From assembly GCA_038248985.1 (NCBI GenBank), contig JBBRWV010000075.1:1-18002 (forward strand): a stretch of 18,002 nucleotides of DNA, given 5' to 3'. The stretch comes from JBBRWV01 sp038248985 (GTDB lineage: Bacteria > Planctomycetota > Phycisphaerae > WQYP01). Made by a program: the position numbers and the translations under genes. This document shows, piece by piece, positions 1 through 7,078 of this stretch; within the stretch, counting starts at the first letter, position 1; each line of letters starts with the position of its first letter. Below the pieces are notes generated by a model. It was not told the DNA's origin, made no database searches, and saw nothing but the letters and a program-made list of their open reading frames with translations.

Positions 1-77
1 CCCCCTCGACCCCCTTCCATTTCCCTCTCCATATCCCTATTCCGCTCCCCATTTTTCTGCCAGTCCACCCAAATCTG

Positions 78-126
78 TCGCAAAAACAACCGCTGCCGGG
101 CACGTCCAGAACATGCTCGGCAGCGG
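78..126 (-). terminator. Rho-independent terminator of the 75-aa gene
   Basis: A 13-bp inverted repeat (CCGCTGCCGGGCA at 90-102 against TGCTCGGCAGCGG at 114-126, one mismatch, 11-nt loop) is followed, on the minus strand, by a T-rich tract reading TTGTTTTTG. It lies about 80 bp downstream of the stop of the minus-strand gene at 207-434. The T-tract is present only in the minus-strand direction, which sets the orientation. Confidence 0.75.
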
Positions 127-206
127 CTGCTACTACGACCTCTCTACTCCCCCACTCTCTTCTCATGATGCGTCAGAGTCCCTTCCGACGTCTTCTCCCC
201 AGGTAC

Positions 207-434
207 TCAAGCTGTTTGCAGCATATGGGCATTGACCCATTCATCCAAAACCCGTTGCGCCGTTGTCGTATCCGCGCGCGAAAAAGTTACCAGAAAATGC
301 GTCGCCTGATACTGATACGAAACCGCCGCCCGCTGATACGAAAGATACTCCACCAGATCCCACATGCTAGAAAATGGCACCTCAACCCGCGGCACCCCTT
401 GAGCATCCGATATGACCACTAATCTCTGACGCAT
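207..434 (-). CDS. Small conserved-looking protein of unknown function (75 aa)
   Basis: I do not recognise a family. The start was chosen as the ATG preceded by AAAGGAG about 8 nt upstream; the frame is open a further 11 codons, but those would cover the ribosome binding site. The 75-residue product begins MRQRLVVISD and can be read as an alternating beta/alpha pattern: strands near residues 3-9 and 15-20, a helix near 22-34, a strand near 39-52 and a final helix near 56-70. It has no Cys, no signal peptide and no membrane segment, so it is probably a small soluble cytoplasmic protein. A strong terminator lies just downstream, and the gap to the upstream regulator gene is 234 bp, so it probably forms its own transcription unit. 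The good ribosome binding site and terminator argue for a real gene; the function is open. Confidence 0.7.
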   Translation of the reverse strand: MRQRLVVISDAQGVPRVEVPFSSMWDLVEYLSYQRAAVSYQYQATHFLVTFSRADTTTAQRVLDEWVNAHMLQTA

Positions 435-668
435 ACGAGGCTCCTTTTCTTTCTCGAGCCACCGCACGAACGGAATTGGAGAACACGAGAGTCATTATCA
501 GACGCCCCCTCGGCAATTGCGACAAAAAACTTCAACTTTTTAAAAAAATATTTTCCCCACCTCCCCCAACCTCCCCCCTTTCGATGCCTTTGACGCGAAT
601 CATCGCGGCCTTGGATCCGCGTAACTCAACCACTAATCATGACTTACGTCAGACGCATCGGACGAAAA
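435..668. other. Intergenic region with AT-rich tract
   Basis: This 234-bp gap contains a markedly AT-rich run around 535-558 (a T/A tract reading TTTTTAAAAAAATATTTT) in an otherwise C-rich sequence. A GATAAT hexamer on the minus strand (493-498) could be a -10 element for the 75-aa gene, but no well-spaced -35 accompanies it. No coding signal was recognised. Confidence 0.4.
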
Positions 669-998
669 TCAATTCCCGCTCCCCGTCCCATTGCTTCCGG
701 GAATTTCAATCGATTTCAGCCCTTCCACCGAAAAATCACCCGGTTCACCGCGAATCAACCACAGCAGCGGCACCCCGGTCAGACGCGCCGTCCGATCCAG
801 CACCTCCACCGGCGGAACCCGCCCCTTTTCATAGTAGTTGTAAGTCGACGGCGACAGCCCCAGCAATGCCGCAAAATGCGACTGCCCCCGCGCGCCGCAC
901 ACCTGCACGCGCACCTGTTTCAGCCGCTCACAAATTATCCCAGTATTCAGCATCCCAGCAGGTGTCTCCGGCGTCGAAAATACATTTTCCAGAGTCAT
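669..998 (-). CDS. XRE-family helix-turn-helix regulator (109 aa)
   Basis: A small DNA-binding protein, probably a local transcription regulator. The start is the ATG preceded by GGGAGA; the frame is open further upstream, but that part runs through AT-rich promoter-like DNA. The helix-turn-helix occupies about residues 23-83. It runs from RLKQVR through the recognition region GLSPSTYNYYEKGR (47-60), followed by the PP.EVL..tARLTGVPLLWL pattern (62-81) typical of Cro/C1-type domains. The acidic, Gly/Ser-rich tail (84-109) carries no recognisable domain, so no ligand-sensing or peptidase part is present. The upstream region holds a plausible promoter and two dyads (1031-1051, 1107-1128) that may be its operators, which suggests autoregulation; this is inference. 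The regulated genes are unknown. The neighbouring phosphotransferase and 75-aa genes are candidates. Confidence 0.8.
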   Translation of the reverse strand: MTLENVFSTPETPAGMLNTGIICERLKQVRVQVCGARGQSHFAALLGLSPSTYNYYEKGRVPPVEVLDRTARLTGVPLLWLIRGEPGDFSVEGLKSIEIPGSNGTGSGN

Positions 999-1030
999 GA
1001 TTTGTCTCCCTGAAAATAAACTCCGTAATC

Positions 1031-1051
1031 GTGGACTGTTGGTCTGTCCAC
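1031..1051. promoter_or_regulatory. Inverted repeat, candidate operator
   Basis: A perfect 6-bp dyad, GTGGAC-N9-GTCCAC, is centred about 43 bp upstream of the regulator start codon. It sits just downstream of the predicted transcription start of that gene. Its position fits an operator bound by the encoded helix-turn-helix protein, but this is inference from location and symmetry only. Confidence 0.4.
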
Positions 1052-1065
1052 AAGGTTCGTATTCA

Positions 1066-1093
1066 AGTATAGATTCGTAGGAACGAAAGACAA
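1066..1093 (-). promoter_or_regulatory. Sigma70-like promoter of the HTH regulator gene
   Basis: On the minus strand TTGTCT (1088-1093) and TATACT (1066-1071) are separated by 16 bp. They match the -35/-10 consensus at 4/6 and 5/6 positions and lie in an AT-rich stretch. The predicted transcript would start near 1059 and have a leader of about 60 nt. Confidence 0.45.
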
Positions 1094-1106
1094 GAAATAG
1101 TCCTAA

Positions 1107-1128
1107 ATTGGCAATAATATATGCCAAT
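1107..1128. promoter_or_regulatory. 22-bp dyad upstream of the regulator promoter
   Basis: A perfect 7-bp inverted repeat, ATTGGCA-N8-TGCCAAT, has an all-A/T spacer. It is centred roughly 58 bp upstream of the predicted transcription start of the regulator gene, a usual place for an activator site; an operator is equally possible. It lies after the phosphotransferase stop codon and lacks a T-tract, so it is not an obvious terminator. Confidence 0.45.
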
Positions 1129-1222
1129 ACTCTGAAATTATGGGACCATCCGAGAATAATATCCACAAAAACGAATAAAATACAGCTTTCCTCTAGGCCC
1201 GTACCCCGCATCCCCACGCCGA

Positions 1223-2266
1223 TTACTGCACCACTTGCGCAATCAAGTGCCCCACATGCGTCTGCACCCACCGAATCTTCCGCTCAATCATCTGCAAAAA
1301 CCCATAACCCTCTATCCGCCCGAAACTTCCCGTCGCCGCGATCGGCAGCACGGACTCCGCCACCATTGCCTCGATCATCAGCCATGGAATAATTTCCAAC
1401 TCCGCCGTCGAAATCACATCCACATCGTCATATCCGCGGATAAACCTCTTGAAACGCGATTCATCCACATAGTCCGGCCACGTCGCCGGATCATCCGTTC
1501 CGCCAATGATCGAAAACTGCAACACCCCATTCGCCAGATCAATTATCCGCTGCTGCAACCGCGCCGCATCGTAATCAATCACCGCCACTACTTTTTTATT
1601 GCGAAACAACATATTCCCCGGATGCCAGTCGCAATGCACGATCTGCAACGGCCATTCATTCAGCCCCGCCGTATTTACCTTGTTGCACGCCTCCACATAG
1701 GCGCTGCGCAAGAATTCCATCGTCCCCGTCACCTGCTCCTGCGTGATATTCCGCATGCGATCCAGTCGCGTAAACGTAAACGGTATCTGCTCGATCGACG
1801 TGTTGATCGCCCGCGAATTGTGGTACGAGCCCGAGGGTGGCTCAAACTCGGCCGTGTAATCCCGCAGCAACTTGTGATACAAACCCAGAATTTTTCCCGA
1901 GTCGTACGTCGCCTCCAGAGAATTGTCGTAGCTTGTACCCCGGATGTACTCAAACAACTCATACAGCGTTCCATGCAGCTGCAGCATGGAATTATTATCT
2001 TTCTTCGTCCCGATCAGGTGCGGCAACGGAAACTGCTTGCTCGCCAGAAAAAGCTGCATCGCATGCGAGAAAGCCACCTTGAACGGATCGTCTTTCCCTT
2101 TCGCCCGCCGCTTCAGGAGATACTCCCCCTTGTCGGTTTGAATCAGCAATTTCGGGGCTTTTCGCGAACCGCGGGCGAACTCTTTGATGGCCGAGATAAT
2201 GCCCACTTCAAAGTGCGACATCACCATGGCCAATTCTTCGACACCAAATTTTTCGCGGTCACTCAT
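1223..2266 (-). CDS. APH-fold phosphotransferase (347 aa)
   Basis: A kinase-like small-molecule phosphotransferase of the aminoglycoside phosphotransferase/homoserine kinase type II superfamily. Visible motifs are the N-lobe lysine in YLLKRRAKGKDDPF (residues 49-62), the Brenner catalytic motif HCDWHPGN (211-218, catalytic Asp213) and the metal-binding motif VIDYDAARLQQ (229-239, Asp231). All key catalytic residues are present, so it should be active. The true substrate is unknown. The SRKAPKLLIQT (34-44) and AFSHAMQLFLA (65-75) segments mark a subfamily I associate with Planctomycetota, where the role is uncharacterised; antibiotic resistance should not be assumed. The ATG start has only a weak purine-rich ribosome binding site. 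A promoter with a perfect TTGACA lies 64-91 bp upstream, separating it from the NifX-like gene 133 bp before it. Confidence 0.85.
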   Translation of the reverse strand: MSDREKFGVEELAMVMSHFEVGIISAIKEFARGSRKAPKLLIQTDKGEYLLKRRAKGKDDPFKVAFSHAMQLFLASKQFPLPHLIGTKKDNNSMLQLHGTLYELFEYIRGTSYDNSLEATYDSGKILGLYHKLLRDYTAEFEPPSGSYHNSRAINTSIEQIPFTFTRLDRMRNITQEQVTGTMEFLRSAYVEACNKVNTAGLNEWPLQIVHCDWHPGNMLFRNKKVVAVIDYDAARLQQRIIDLANGVLQFSIIGGTDDPATWPDYVDESRFKRFIRGYDDVDVISTAELEIIPWLMIEAMVAESVLPIAATGSFGRIEGYGFLQMIERKIRWVQTHVGHLIAQVVQ

Positions 2267-2329
2267 GCGTTTTCCGGCGATATGTGGCGATTTGCCAAAT
2301 TCGTGTTACTCAACATCACGAAGACCTGT

Positions 2330-2357
2330 ATGGTATCGGTGGCTAGGCGCGTGTCAA
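2330..2357 (-). promoter_or_regulatory. Sigma70-like promoter of the phosphotransferase gene
   Basis: On the minus strand a consensus TTGACA (2352-2357) is followed after 16 bp by TACCAT (2330-2335, 4/6 match). The predicted transcript would begin near 2323, giving a leader of about 57 nt before the ATG at 2266. It lies wholly in the intergenic gap. Confidence 0.5.
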
Positions 2358-2399
2358 TTGCGTCCGGCGCAGTTCCCGCTCGAATTGGCCTGCCGCTGC

Positions 2400-2792
2400 T
2401 CAATCGTGATTCGTGCAATGCTCACACCCGCCACTGCCGCAGCTTGGCGCCCTATGCATCGCCGGATCAGGGCTGGTCGCCTGCAGCGTCCCGCTCACCA
2501 GGTGTGCCATGATCGCATCCGGCCCCATCAACGGGGCATCCTTCGCCGCAAGAATGCCGTATTCCAGCAGTTGATTAACCGCGTTCTGCGACAGGTGGTG
2601 CCCAATCACCATCTCCACCTCCAACTTGCGCAACTCCACTGGGGTCCGCGCGCAACCAAACTCCCCGAGTACCTCGCGTCCCACATAGCTCACCCGGCGG
2701 GTCTCATCATCCACGTCATAGACCGCAAACGTGCTCGACGCCGAATAATCCTTAGCCAACTCATTGTTTTCCACGGGAATCGCAATACGCAT
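2400..2792 (-). CDS. NifX/NafY-like (dinitrogenase iron-molybdenum cofactor family) protein with Cys-rich tail (130 aa)
   Basis: The protein begins MRIAIPVENN and continues with STFAVYDVDDETRR, GCARTPVELRKLEVEMVIGHHLSQNA and LLEYGILAAKD. This is the RNase-H-like fold of the dinitrogenase iron-molybdenum cofactor biosynthesis family (PF02579), seen in NifX, NafY, the C-domain of NifB and many non-nitrogenase proteins. The start chosen is the ATG with AAGGA 6 nt upstream; an in-frame ATG two codons earlier would sit too close to it. The C-terminus carries Cys118, Cys123 and Cys126 in CGSGGCEHC plus nearby His, a plausible metal or Fe-S site. Nothing else here points to nitrogen fixation, so a general metal-cluster-carrier role is more likely. 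It begins 35 bp after the pseudo-esterase/SUMF1 gene and probably shares its transcript. Confidence 0.75.
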   Translation of the reverse strand: MRIAIPVENNELAKDYSASSTFAVYDVDDETRRVSYVGREVLGEFGCARTPVELRKLEVEMVIGHHLSQNAVNQLLEYGILAAKDAPLMGPDAIMAHLVSGTLQATSPDPAMHRAPSCGSGGCEHCTNHD

Positions 2793-2827
2793 ATTCATCC
2801 TTCAATGCTGATTTTCGAGTCCATAAT

Positions 2828-5041
2828 TTACTTGGGATCCGCCGGAATAACCACGCGCACGCCGGCATTCCATGATTGATGCTCCACATCGAACCACGCC
2901 GCACGCGCCGCCCGGCACGATTGCGGAATACTGATCCACGATCCGCCGCGCAATGGATGAAAATCCTTGGGACGCTCCGCGGCGCTCCCCCCCGGTGACT
3001 CCTTGCACCATTCCCAGACATTTCCATGCATGTCAAATATTCCCCACGCGTTCGGCAGCTTCGTGCGCACCTCGTGCGAGGACCGCCGCTGGCCCATCTG
3101 ATCCGCGTCCAACTCATGCACAATTCGCACGTTGTCCGCCGCCACCGCATCCTGTTTCTCATCCCAGAACCACGCATGGTCCGACAGCCGTCCCGTCCCG
3201 CCATACATGAACCGGCTGCCCGCCCGGCAGGCATACTCCCACTCCACCTCCGTGGGCAGTCGCGCGCCCACCCCCAGCTTCTCCATAAAATTCACCGCGT
3301 GTGCATAAGAGACATTCTCCACGGGCAGATTCGCCCCGCGAAAATGCGAACGATTTTCCCCCTTCCCCAGCACCCCTTCCCACAACTCCTGGGTCACCTC
3401 AATTTCCGAAATCCAGAACCCCCGACCCACCACCTGCTCATCCAGCATCGGTTCACCCGGCAGCCGACCCCACTCCTCCTTGCCTGACCCCATCACAAAC
3501 TTTCCCGGTGCAACATAACGAAATCGCTGCGTCGTCCCGCCGGCACGCAAGCTAAACCAGTACCCGTACAAATCCTGTCCATGCGCTGTAACAAACGCCA
3601 AGGGCTTCAATTCCGTCGGCCATGTCCGCTCCGCCGTCGCTTTGATCTCCCCATACCGTTTCAGGTTCGCCGCCACGATATCCCGATCCACCCCCCGCCC
3701 GTCGCTGGTCGTCGCCTCTGCGCGACGTTTCATCTCCGCCACCTGTCGGTCCGCTGCCGGCCAATCCCCCTGCACCACCAGCCCATTCAGTGTTTCCATC
3801 ATCTGCAGCGCCGCAGCCCGCGCATCAAAACCCGTCTCACCGATCGCCGCCTCTACATCATATTCCCCGATTCGCTCCGGATCCGTCAGCACCTCGCGCA
3901 GCGTCCACATAACTCGCGCGTCGCCCGTTCCGTTCCCCGCTAACGGCTTGTTCTTGCGCACCTCCACCAACCGCGCAATCGCCGGCTCCTGCTGCTTCAC
4001 CGCCACGGCACGTAATTGTTTCATCACGGCCTCGCGACGCTCGCCGGTTGCCCCCTTCAACTCCTCTTCCAACAATCGCCGCGCCTGCTTGTACAGCCCG
4101 GCATTCGCCAGCAGTTCAATTTCCTCTTCGACGCTGACCGTCGGAACGCTCTCCGCAACCTTGAGCGTCTCGATGAAAAATTGCATGATCGTCGCCGCCA
4201 GCTTGGCCTCATCCACATTCCGCTCCCCCAACCCCGCGCCCTTGTCCTGTTCATACAAGGCCGACGCCACGCCCGCCCGCTTCAGCGTCTCCGCAAATAT
4301 CAAATGCATCGCCCGGTTGCCATCGCTATGCAGCGTCACCATCAGCACCGGTGGTGATTTCGGACGTACAAAATTAATCGCTGACGCCGCCCGCGCCAAC
4401 TCCGGCTTCAACTTCAAATTCTCGCCGAACATCTGGTACCCTGCCCCGCCCGGAAAATTCACGCTTTCATCCCCATACAACTCTGCGTTCCGAAAATCCG
4501 TCGTCCCACCCAGCAGACAGACCGATCGCACACGCTCGGCGCCCTCCGCCGAAAGTGCCGTGATCGCCGCCAGCGTCGCCCCATCCCCACTGCCGATTAT
4601 GCCCATCCGCGCCGCATCGATCTCATACTTTCCTGCATTCTGCCGCACGAATCGCAGCGCCGCCTTCACACTTTCCACGTCCCGTGGAAACGCGCCAAAC
4701 CGTACACCTTTCTCCGCATCGTCAGGCAGATATCCCACATTCACCACCCCATAACCATTTTTCAGCAGCGCCTCCGCTACCCCCGTTAAGCCCTCGCGCT
4801 TCGCCCCAATGCGCACCACCACCGGCCACGGCACCCGCGCCGCCTCTGTCGGCAGATAGATATCCAGCTTCAGATTTTTTTCCCCCACGCGCCCATACAC
4901 AAGATTCTGCCGCCCCGCCCTCTCACCCGCCGGTGCCGTCCCCGCAGAAGTCGTCGGCACCGCGCGCGTGGCCGCCTCTTCCGCAACAACCGCCAACGAT
5001 AGACCTGCTACCACCCAACACGCGCAGCTCCGATACAACAT
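2828..5041 (-). CDS. Secreted fusion: degenerate alpha/beta-hydrolase domain + SUMF1/FGE-like domain (737 aa)
   Basis: The start chosen is the ATG with GGAAGG 6 nt upstream; a TTG 15 codons earlier lacks a ribosome binding site. Residues 1 to about 23 look like a signal peptide (hydrophobic WVVAGLSLAVVA). Residues 45-295 resemble the esterase/BD-FAE alpha/beta-hydrolase fold (VYGRVGEKNLKLDIYLP, PRDVESVKAALRFVRQNA, MGIIGSGDGATLAA). The nucleophile elbow reads GSGDG, with Gly152 where Ser is expected; the usual Asp and His positions appear as Asn242 and Leu271, and the HGGG oxyanion motif is missing. Residues 300-480 are mostly helical linker. Residues 505-735 are a SUMF1/FGE-sulfatase-type domain (YVAPGKFVMGS, IEVTQELWEGVLG, RLPTEVEWEYACRAG, IFDMHGNVWEWC, LRGGSW). 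One of the two FGE catalytic cysteines appears replaced (SWIS...C), so it is unlikely to be a true sulfatase activator. It follows the membrane-protein gene and precedes the NifX-like gene. Confidence 0.85.
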   Translation of the reverse strand: MLYRSCACWVVAGLSLAVVAEEAATRAVPTTSAGTAPAGERAGRQNLVYGRVGEKNLKLDIYLPTEAARVPWPVVVRIGAKREGLTGVAEALLKNGYGVVNVGYLPDDAEKGVRFGAFPRDVESVKAALRFVRQNAGKYEIDAARMGIIGSGDGATLAAITALSAEGAERVRSVCLLGGTTDFRNAELYGDESVNFPGGAGYQMFGENLKLKPELARAASAINFVRPKSPPVLMVTLHSDGNRAMHLIFAETLKRAGVASALYEQDKGAGLGERNVDEAKLAATIMQFFIETLKVAESVPTVSVEEEIELLANAGLYKQARRLLEEELKGATGERREAVMKQLRAVAVKQQEPAIARLVEVRKNKPLAGNGTGDARVMWTLREVLTDPERIGEYDVEAAIGETGFDARAAALQMMETLNGLVVQGDWPAADRQVAEMKRRAEATTSDGRGVDRDIVAANLKRYGEIKATAERTWPTELKPLAFVTAHGQDLYGYWFSLRAGGTTQRFRYVAPGKFVMGSGKEEWGRLPGEPMLDEQVVGRGFWISEIEVTQELWEGVLGKGENRSHFRGANLPVENVSYAHAVNFMEKLGVGARLPTEVEWEYACRAGSRFMYGGTGRLSDHAWFWDEKQDAVAADNVRIVHELDADQMGQRRSSHEVRTKLPNAWGIFDMHGNVWEWCKESPGGSAAERPKDFHPLRGGSWISIPQSCRAARAAWFDVEHQSWNAGVRVVIPADPK

Positions 5042-5152
5042 GCAACGCCTTCCGCCATCAACCAGATTCCTGGCCCCATTGTACAAAATTCACCCCCACC
5101 CCCTCCAACAACAAAAGCATCGCCGCCTGCCCCTCTTCGGGCATCCGCCCTG

Positions 5153-5920
5153 TTACCGCGGCAAAGTTGGCGTTGGCAATGGCGTCGGCTGCCGCTGCTG
5201 CAGCATTGATTGCAGCGGATGGCCAATCGCCAGCATCATCCCCGCGCGGTAGCGCTCTGAAGCCACCAGCAACGCAAACAAGCCTATCGCCGGCCACACC
5301 ACGAAGCGCAAAATCACCAGCAACCGTTCAAATGGTGCGCCCGAGTTTTCCGTCACGTGCGGTGCGATAATACGCAGCAATTCGTGATATCCATAGATCA
5401 CCCCGGGTATCGGAAACTCCGACGCAAAATACTGCCACGGAAATATCATGAACAGGATCAGCACTGCCCAAATCAACGCCCGCGTTAATTGCGCCACCCC
5501 CGGCGCCTGCGCCGTCAGCACCACCATCAACGTTATGAACGCAATAATCGCCTGCGAAAATACTGCGATCAACCCCATGATCTGGGTCAATGGCACCAGC
5601 ATTGTGTACGTCATGTCCCACTGCCGCCGCACGTTCAATTCGCTCTGCTGCCGCGTAATCGGAAAAAAATTCCGCACCGGCCGCGTGGCGCTGCTTTCAT
5701 CCGACAGCCCGTTGTACAGCCTGTCGTAACGCGTCGGCTCCACCGAGCGATACTCCGCCTTCATCGATTCATAAGGCTGCGTCGTCCAATACATGAACCC
5801 GAACCCGATGAACTGCAGGATGATCGCCACAAACAGGAGCACATTCAGCCAGCTTCGCGCCGTCCGCAATGTCCGCAATGACACGCCATAATCCGAATAA
5901 GGGTGAACCGGTGACGGCAT
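5153..5920 (-). CDS. Four-TM membrane protein of unknown function (255 aa)
   Basis: I do not recognise the family. The ATG start has a strong AGGAGG, at slightly long spacing (11 nt). Hydrophobic segments lie at about residues 25-45, 107-136, 145-165 and 199-220. A polar loop of some 60 residues (46-106, ESMKAEYRSVEPTRYDRLYNG, then PVRNFFPITRQQSELNVRRQW) lies between the first two, and the short tail is Pro/Thr-rich. There is no cleavable signal and no recognised catalytic motif. The next gene downstream, 111 bp away, encodes the secreted pseudo-esterase/SUMF1 fusion, and the two may act together at the envelope; this rests on position only. It is divergent from the deiodinase-like gene, with 111 bp between the two start codons. 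Confidence 0.75.
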   Translation of the reverse strand: MPSPVHPYSDYGVSLRTLRTARSWLNVLLFVAIILQFIGFGFMYWTTQPYESMKAEYRSVEPTRYDRLYNGLSDESSATRPVRNFFPITRQQSELNVRRQWDMTYTMLVPLTQIMGLIAVFSQAIIAFITLMVVLTAQAPGVAQLTRALIWAVLILFMIFPWQYFASEFPIPGVIYGYHELLRIIAPHVTENSGAPFERLLVILRFVVWPAIGLFALLVASERYRAGMMLAIGHPLQSMLQQRQPTPLPTPTLPR

Positions 5921-6031
5921 AAGCGATGCTTCCTCCTATAGTCAGCCGATACAGTTTACTTGCAGCGGCCTCCACTTGAAACTTTCGCCGCAATAATTCG
6001 TGTAGCTTTCCAACTCATGCGAGGTACCGCC

Positions 6032-7078
6032 ATGAAACGTCAGCACCTTTTTTCCCTCCTCTTTCTCTGCCTGGGCTTCACCACCTCCCTCGCGATTTCT
6101 CAGTCAACCGCTCCGCTCAAACCCACCGCCACCCAGCCCGCCACTCGCAAAGTCACCCTCGCCATCGGACAAAAAGCCCCGCCTCTCGACGCCATCACCC
6201 TCGACAACAAACCCGCCACCCTCGCCGATTTCGCCCGCAAACCCCTCGTCCTCCAGTTCGGCTCCATCACCGAACCGGTTTTCCGCCTCCGCGCCCCCGC
6301 CGTCGAAAAACTCGCCGCCGACTACGCCGACAAAGCCGCCTTCTTCATCCTCTACCAACGTGAATCGCACCCCGCCGATGGAGAAGCCCTCGAAATCAAT
6401 CAAACTGAAGGGTACAACATCGCTCAGCCCGTCCGCCTCGACGAACGCATCAAGCTCGCCAAAATGGCCGTCGAACGCCTCAAACTCCAAAAACAAACCA
6501 TCCTCATCGACGCTTGGTCGGACCTCTCCTCCCAACGCTACGGCGGACACCCCAATATGACTTTTCTCATCGACGCCGATGGCAACCTCGCCGCCGGTTA
6601 CCCCTGGATGGACACTAAAAAAATCTCCGGCGCCCTCGACGCTCTGCTCGCCAACAAACCCATCCCCGAAGAATTTCAAGGCCCCAAACGTCCGTCCACC
6701 ATTCCCGCACTCACCACCGCCGAAGGCACCATGGAAATGTCCAGCGGACCCACCGCCGCCGGACCCGGCCTTGCCACGGTGCTCGATCGCCTGACGCTTT
6801 CTGAAAAACAACGTGCCGCAATTTACCCCCCATTGACCCAACTCCTGGCCGACCTGCGCGACCTCCGCGAACTACGCAATGCCGACGGCAAGACCGATGG
6901 AAAAGCCGCAGGCGTCGATGCCGCCGAACTGCAAAAGAAACTCGAAGCCCTGCGCACTCAGGCCGACAAAGTCCGTGTCGCGTTCAAGGAAAACCTCGAC
7001 GATAAAGATGCCCAGGCCGTCCTCGAAGCGCTCGACCGCGCTCCCGGCGCCCGCCTCCTCAACCGCCCCAAAAAATAA
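6032..7078 (+). CDS. Exported deiodinase-like thioredoxin-fold protein lacking the redox Cys/Sec (348 aa)
   Basis: The start is the ATG with GAGG 7 nt upstream. It gives a clear signal peptide (MKRQHLFSLLFLCLGFTTSL, then AISQS), so the protein is exported. Residues 45-225 match the iodothyronine-deiodinase branch of the thioredoxin superfamily: PLVLQFGSITEPVFR (71-85), FFILYQRESHPADGEAL, a DERIKLAKMAVERL helix, IDAWSDLSSQRYGGHP and MTFLIDADGNLAAGYPW. In the family the FGS.T.PPF motif carries Sec or Cys; here that position is Glu81, coded GAA. The only Cys in the whole protein is Cys13, inside the signal peptide. Thiol redox chemistry is therefore unlikely, and a binding or structural role is inferred. 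Residues 260-348 are a helical, charged extension (LSEKQRAAIYPPLTQLL, ELQKKLEALRTQADK) with no recognised domain. The downstream cupin gene is 300 bp away, so this is probably a monocistronic unit. Confidence 0.8.
   Translation: MKRQHLFSLLFLCLGFTTSLAISQSTAPLKPTATQPATRKVTLAIGQKAPPLDAITLDNKPATLADFARKPLVLQFGSITEPVFRLRAPAVEKLAADYADKAAFFILYQRESHPADGEALEINQTEGYNIAQPVRLDERIKLAKMAVERLKLQKQTILIDAWSDLSSQRYGGHPNMTFLIDADGNLAAGYPWMDTKKISGALDALLANKPIPEEFQGPKRPSTIPALTTAEGTMEMSSGPTAAGPGLATVLDRLTLSEKQRAAIYPPLTQLLADLRDLRELRNADGKTDGKAAGVDAAELQKKLEALRTQADKVRVAFKENLDDKDAQAVLEALDRAPGARLLNRPKK

Noticed and set aside
1223..2266. Antibiotic resistance role for the APH-fold gene
   Set aside because: The fold covers many kinases, and the subfamily signature and chromosomal housekeeping setting do not support a resistance enzyme.
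5976..6004. A TTGAAA with nearby AATAAT as a promoter for the deiodinase-like gene
   Set aside because: The spacing is 10 bp, too short for a sigma70 promoter, and no better -10 lies at the right distance.
6269..6277. A selenocysteine codon in the deiodinase-like gene
   Set aside because: The codon at the Sec/Cys position is GAA (Glu), not TGA, and no downstream recoding is needed to keep the frame.
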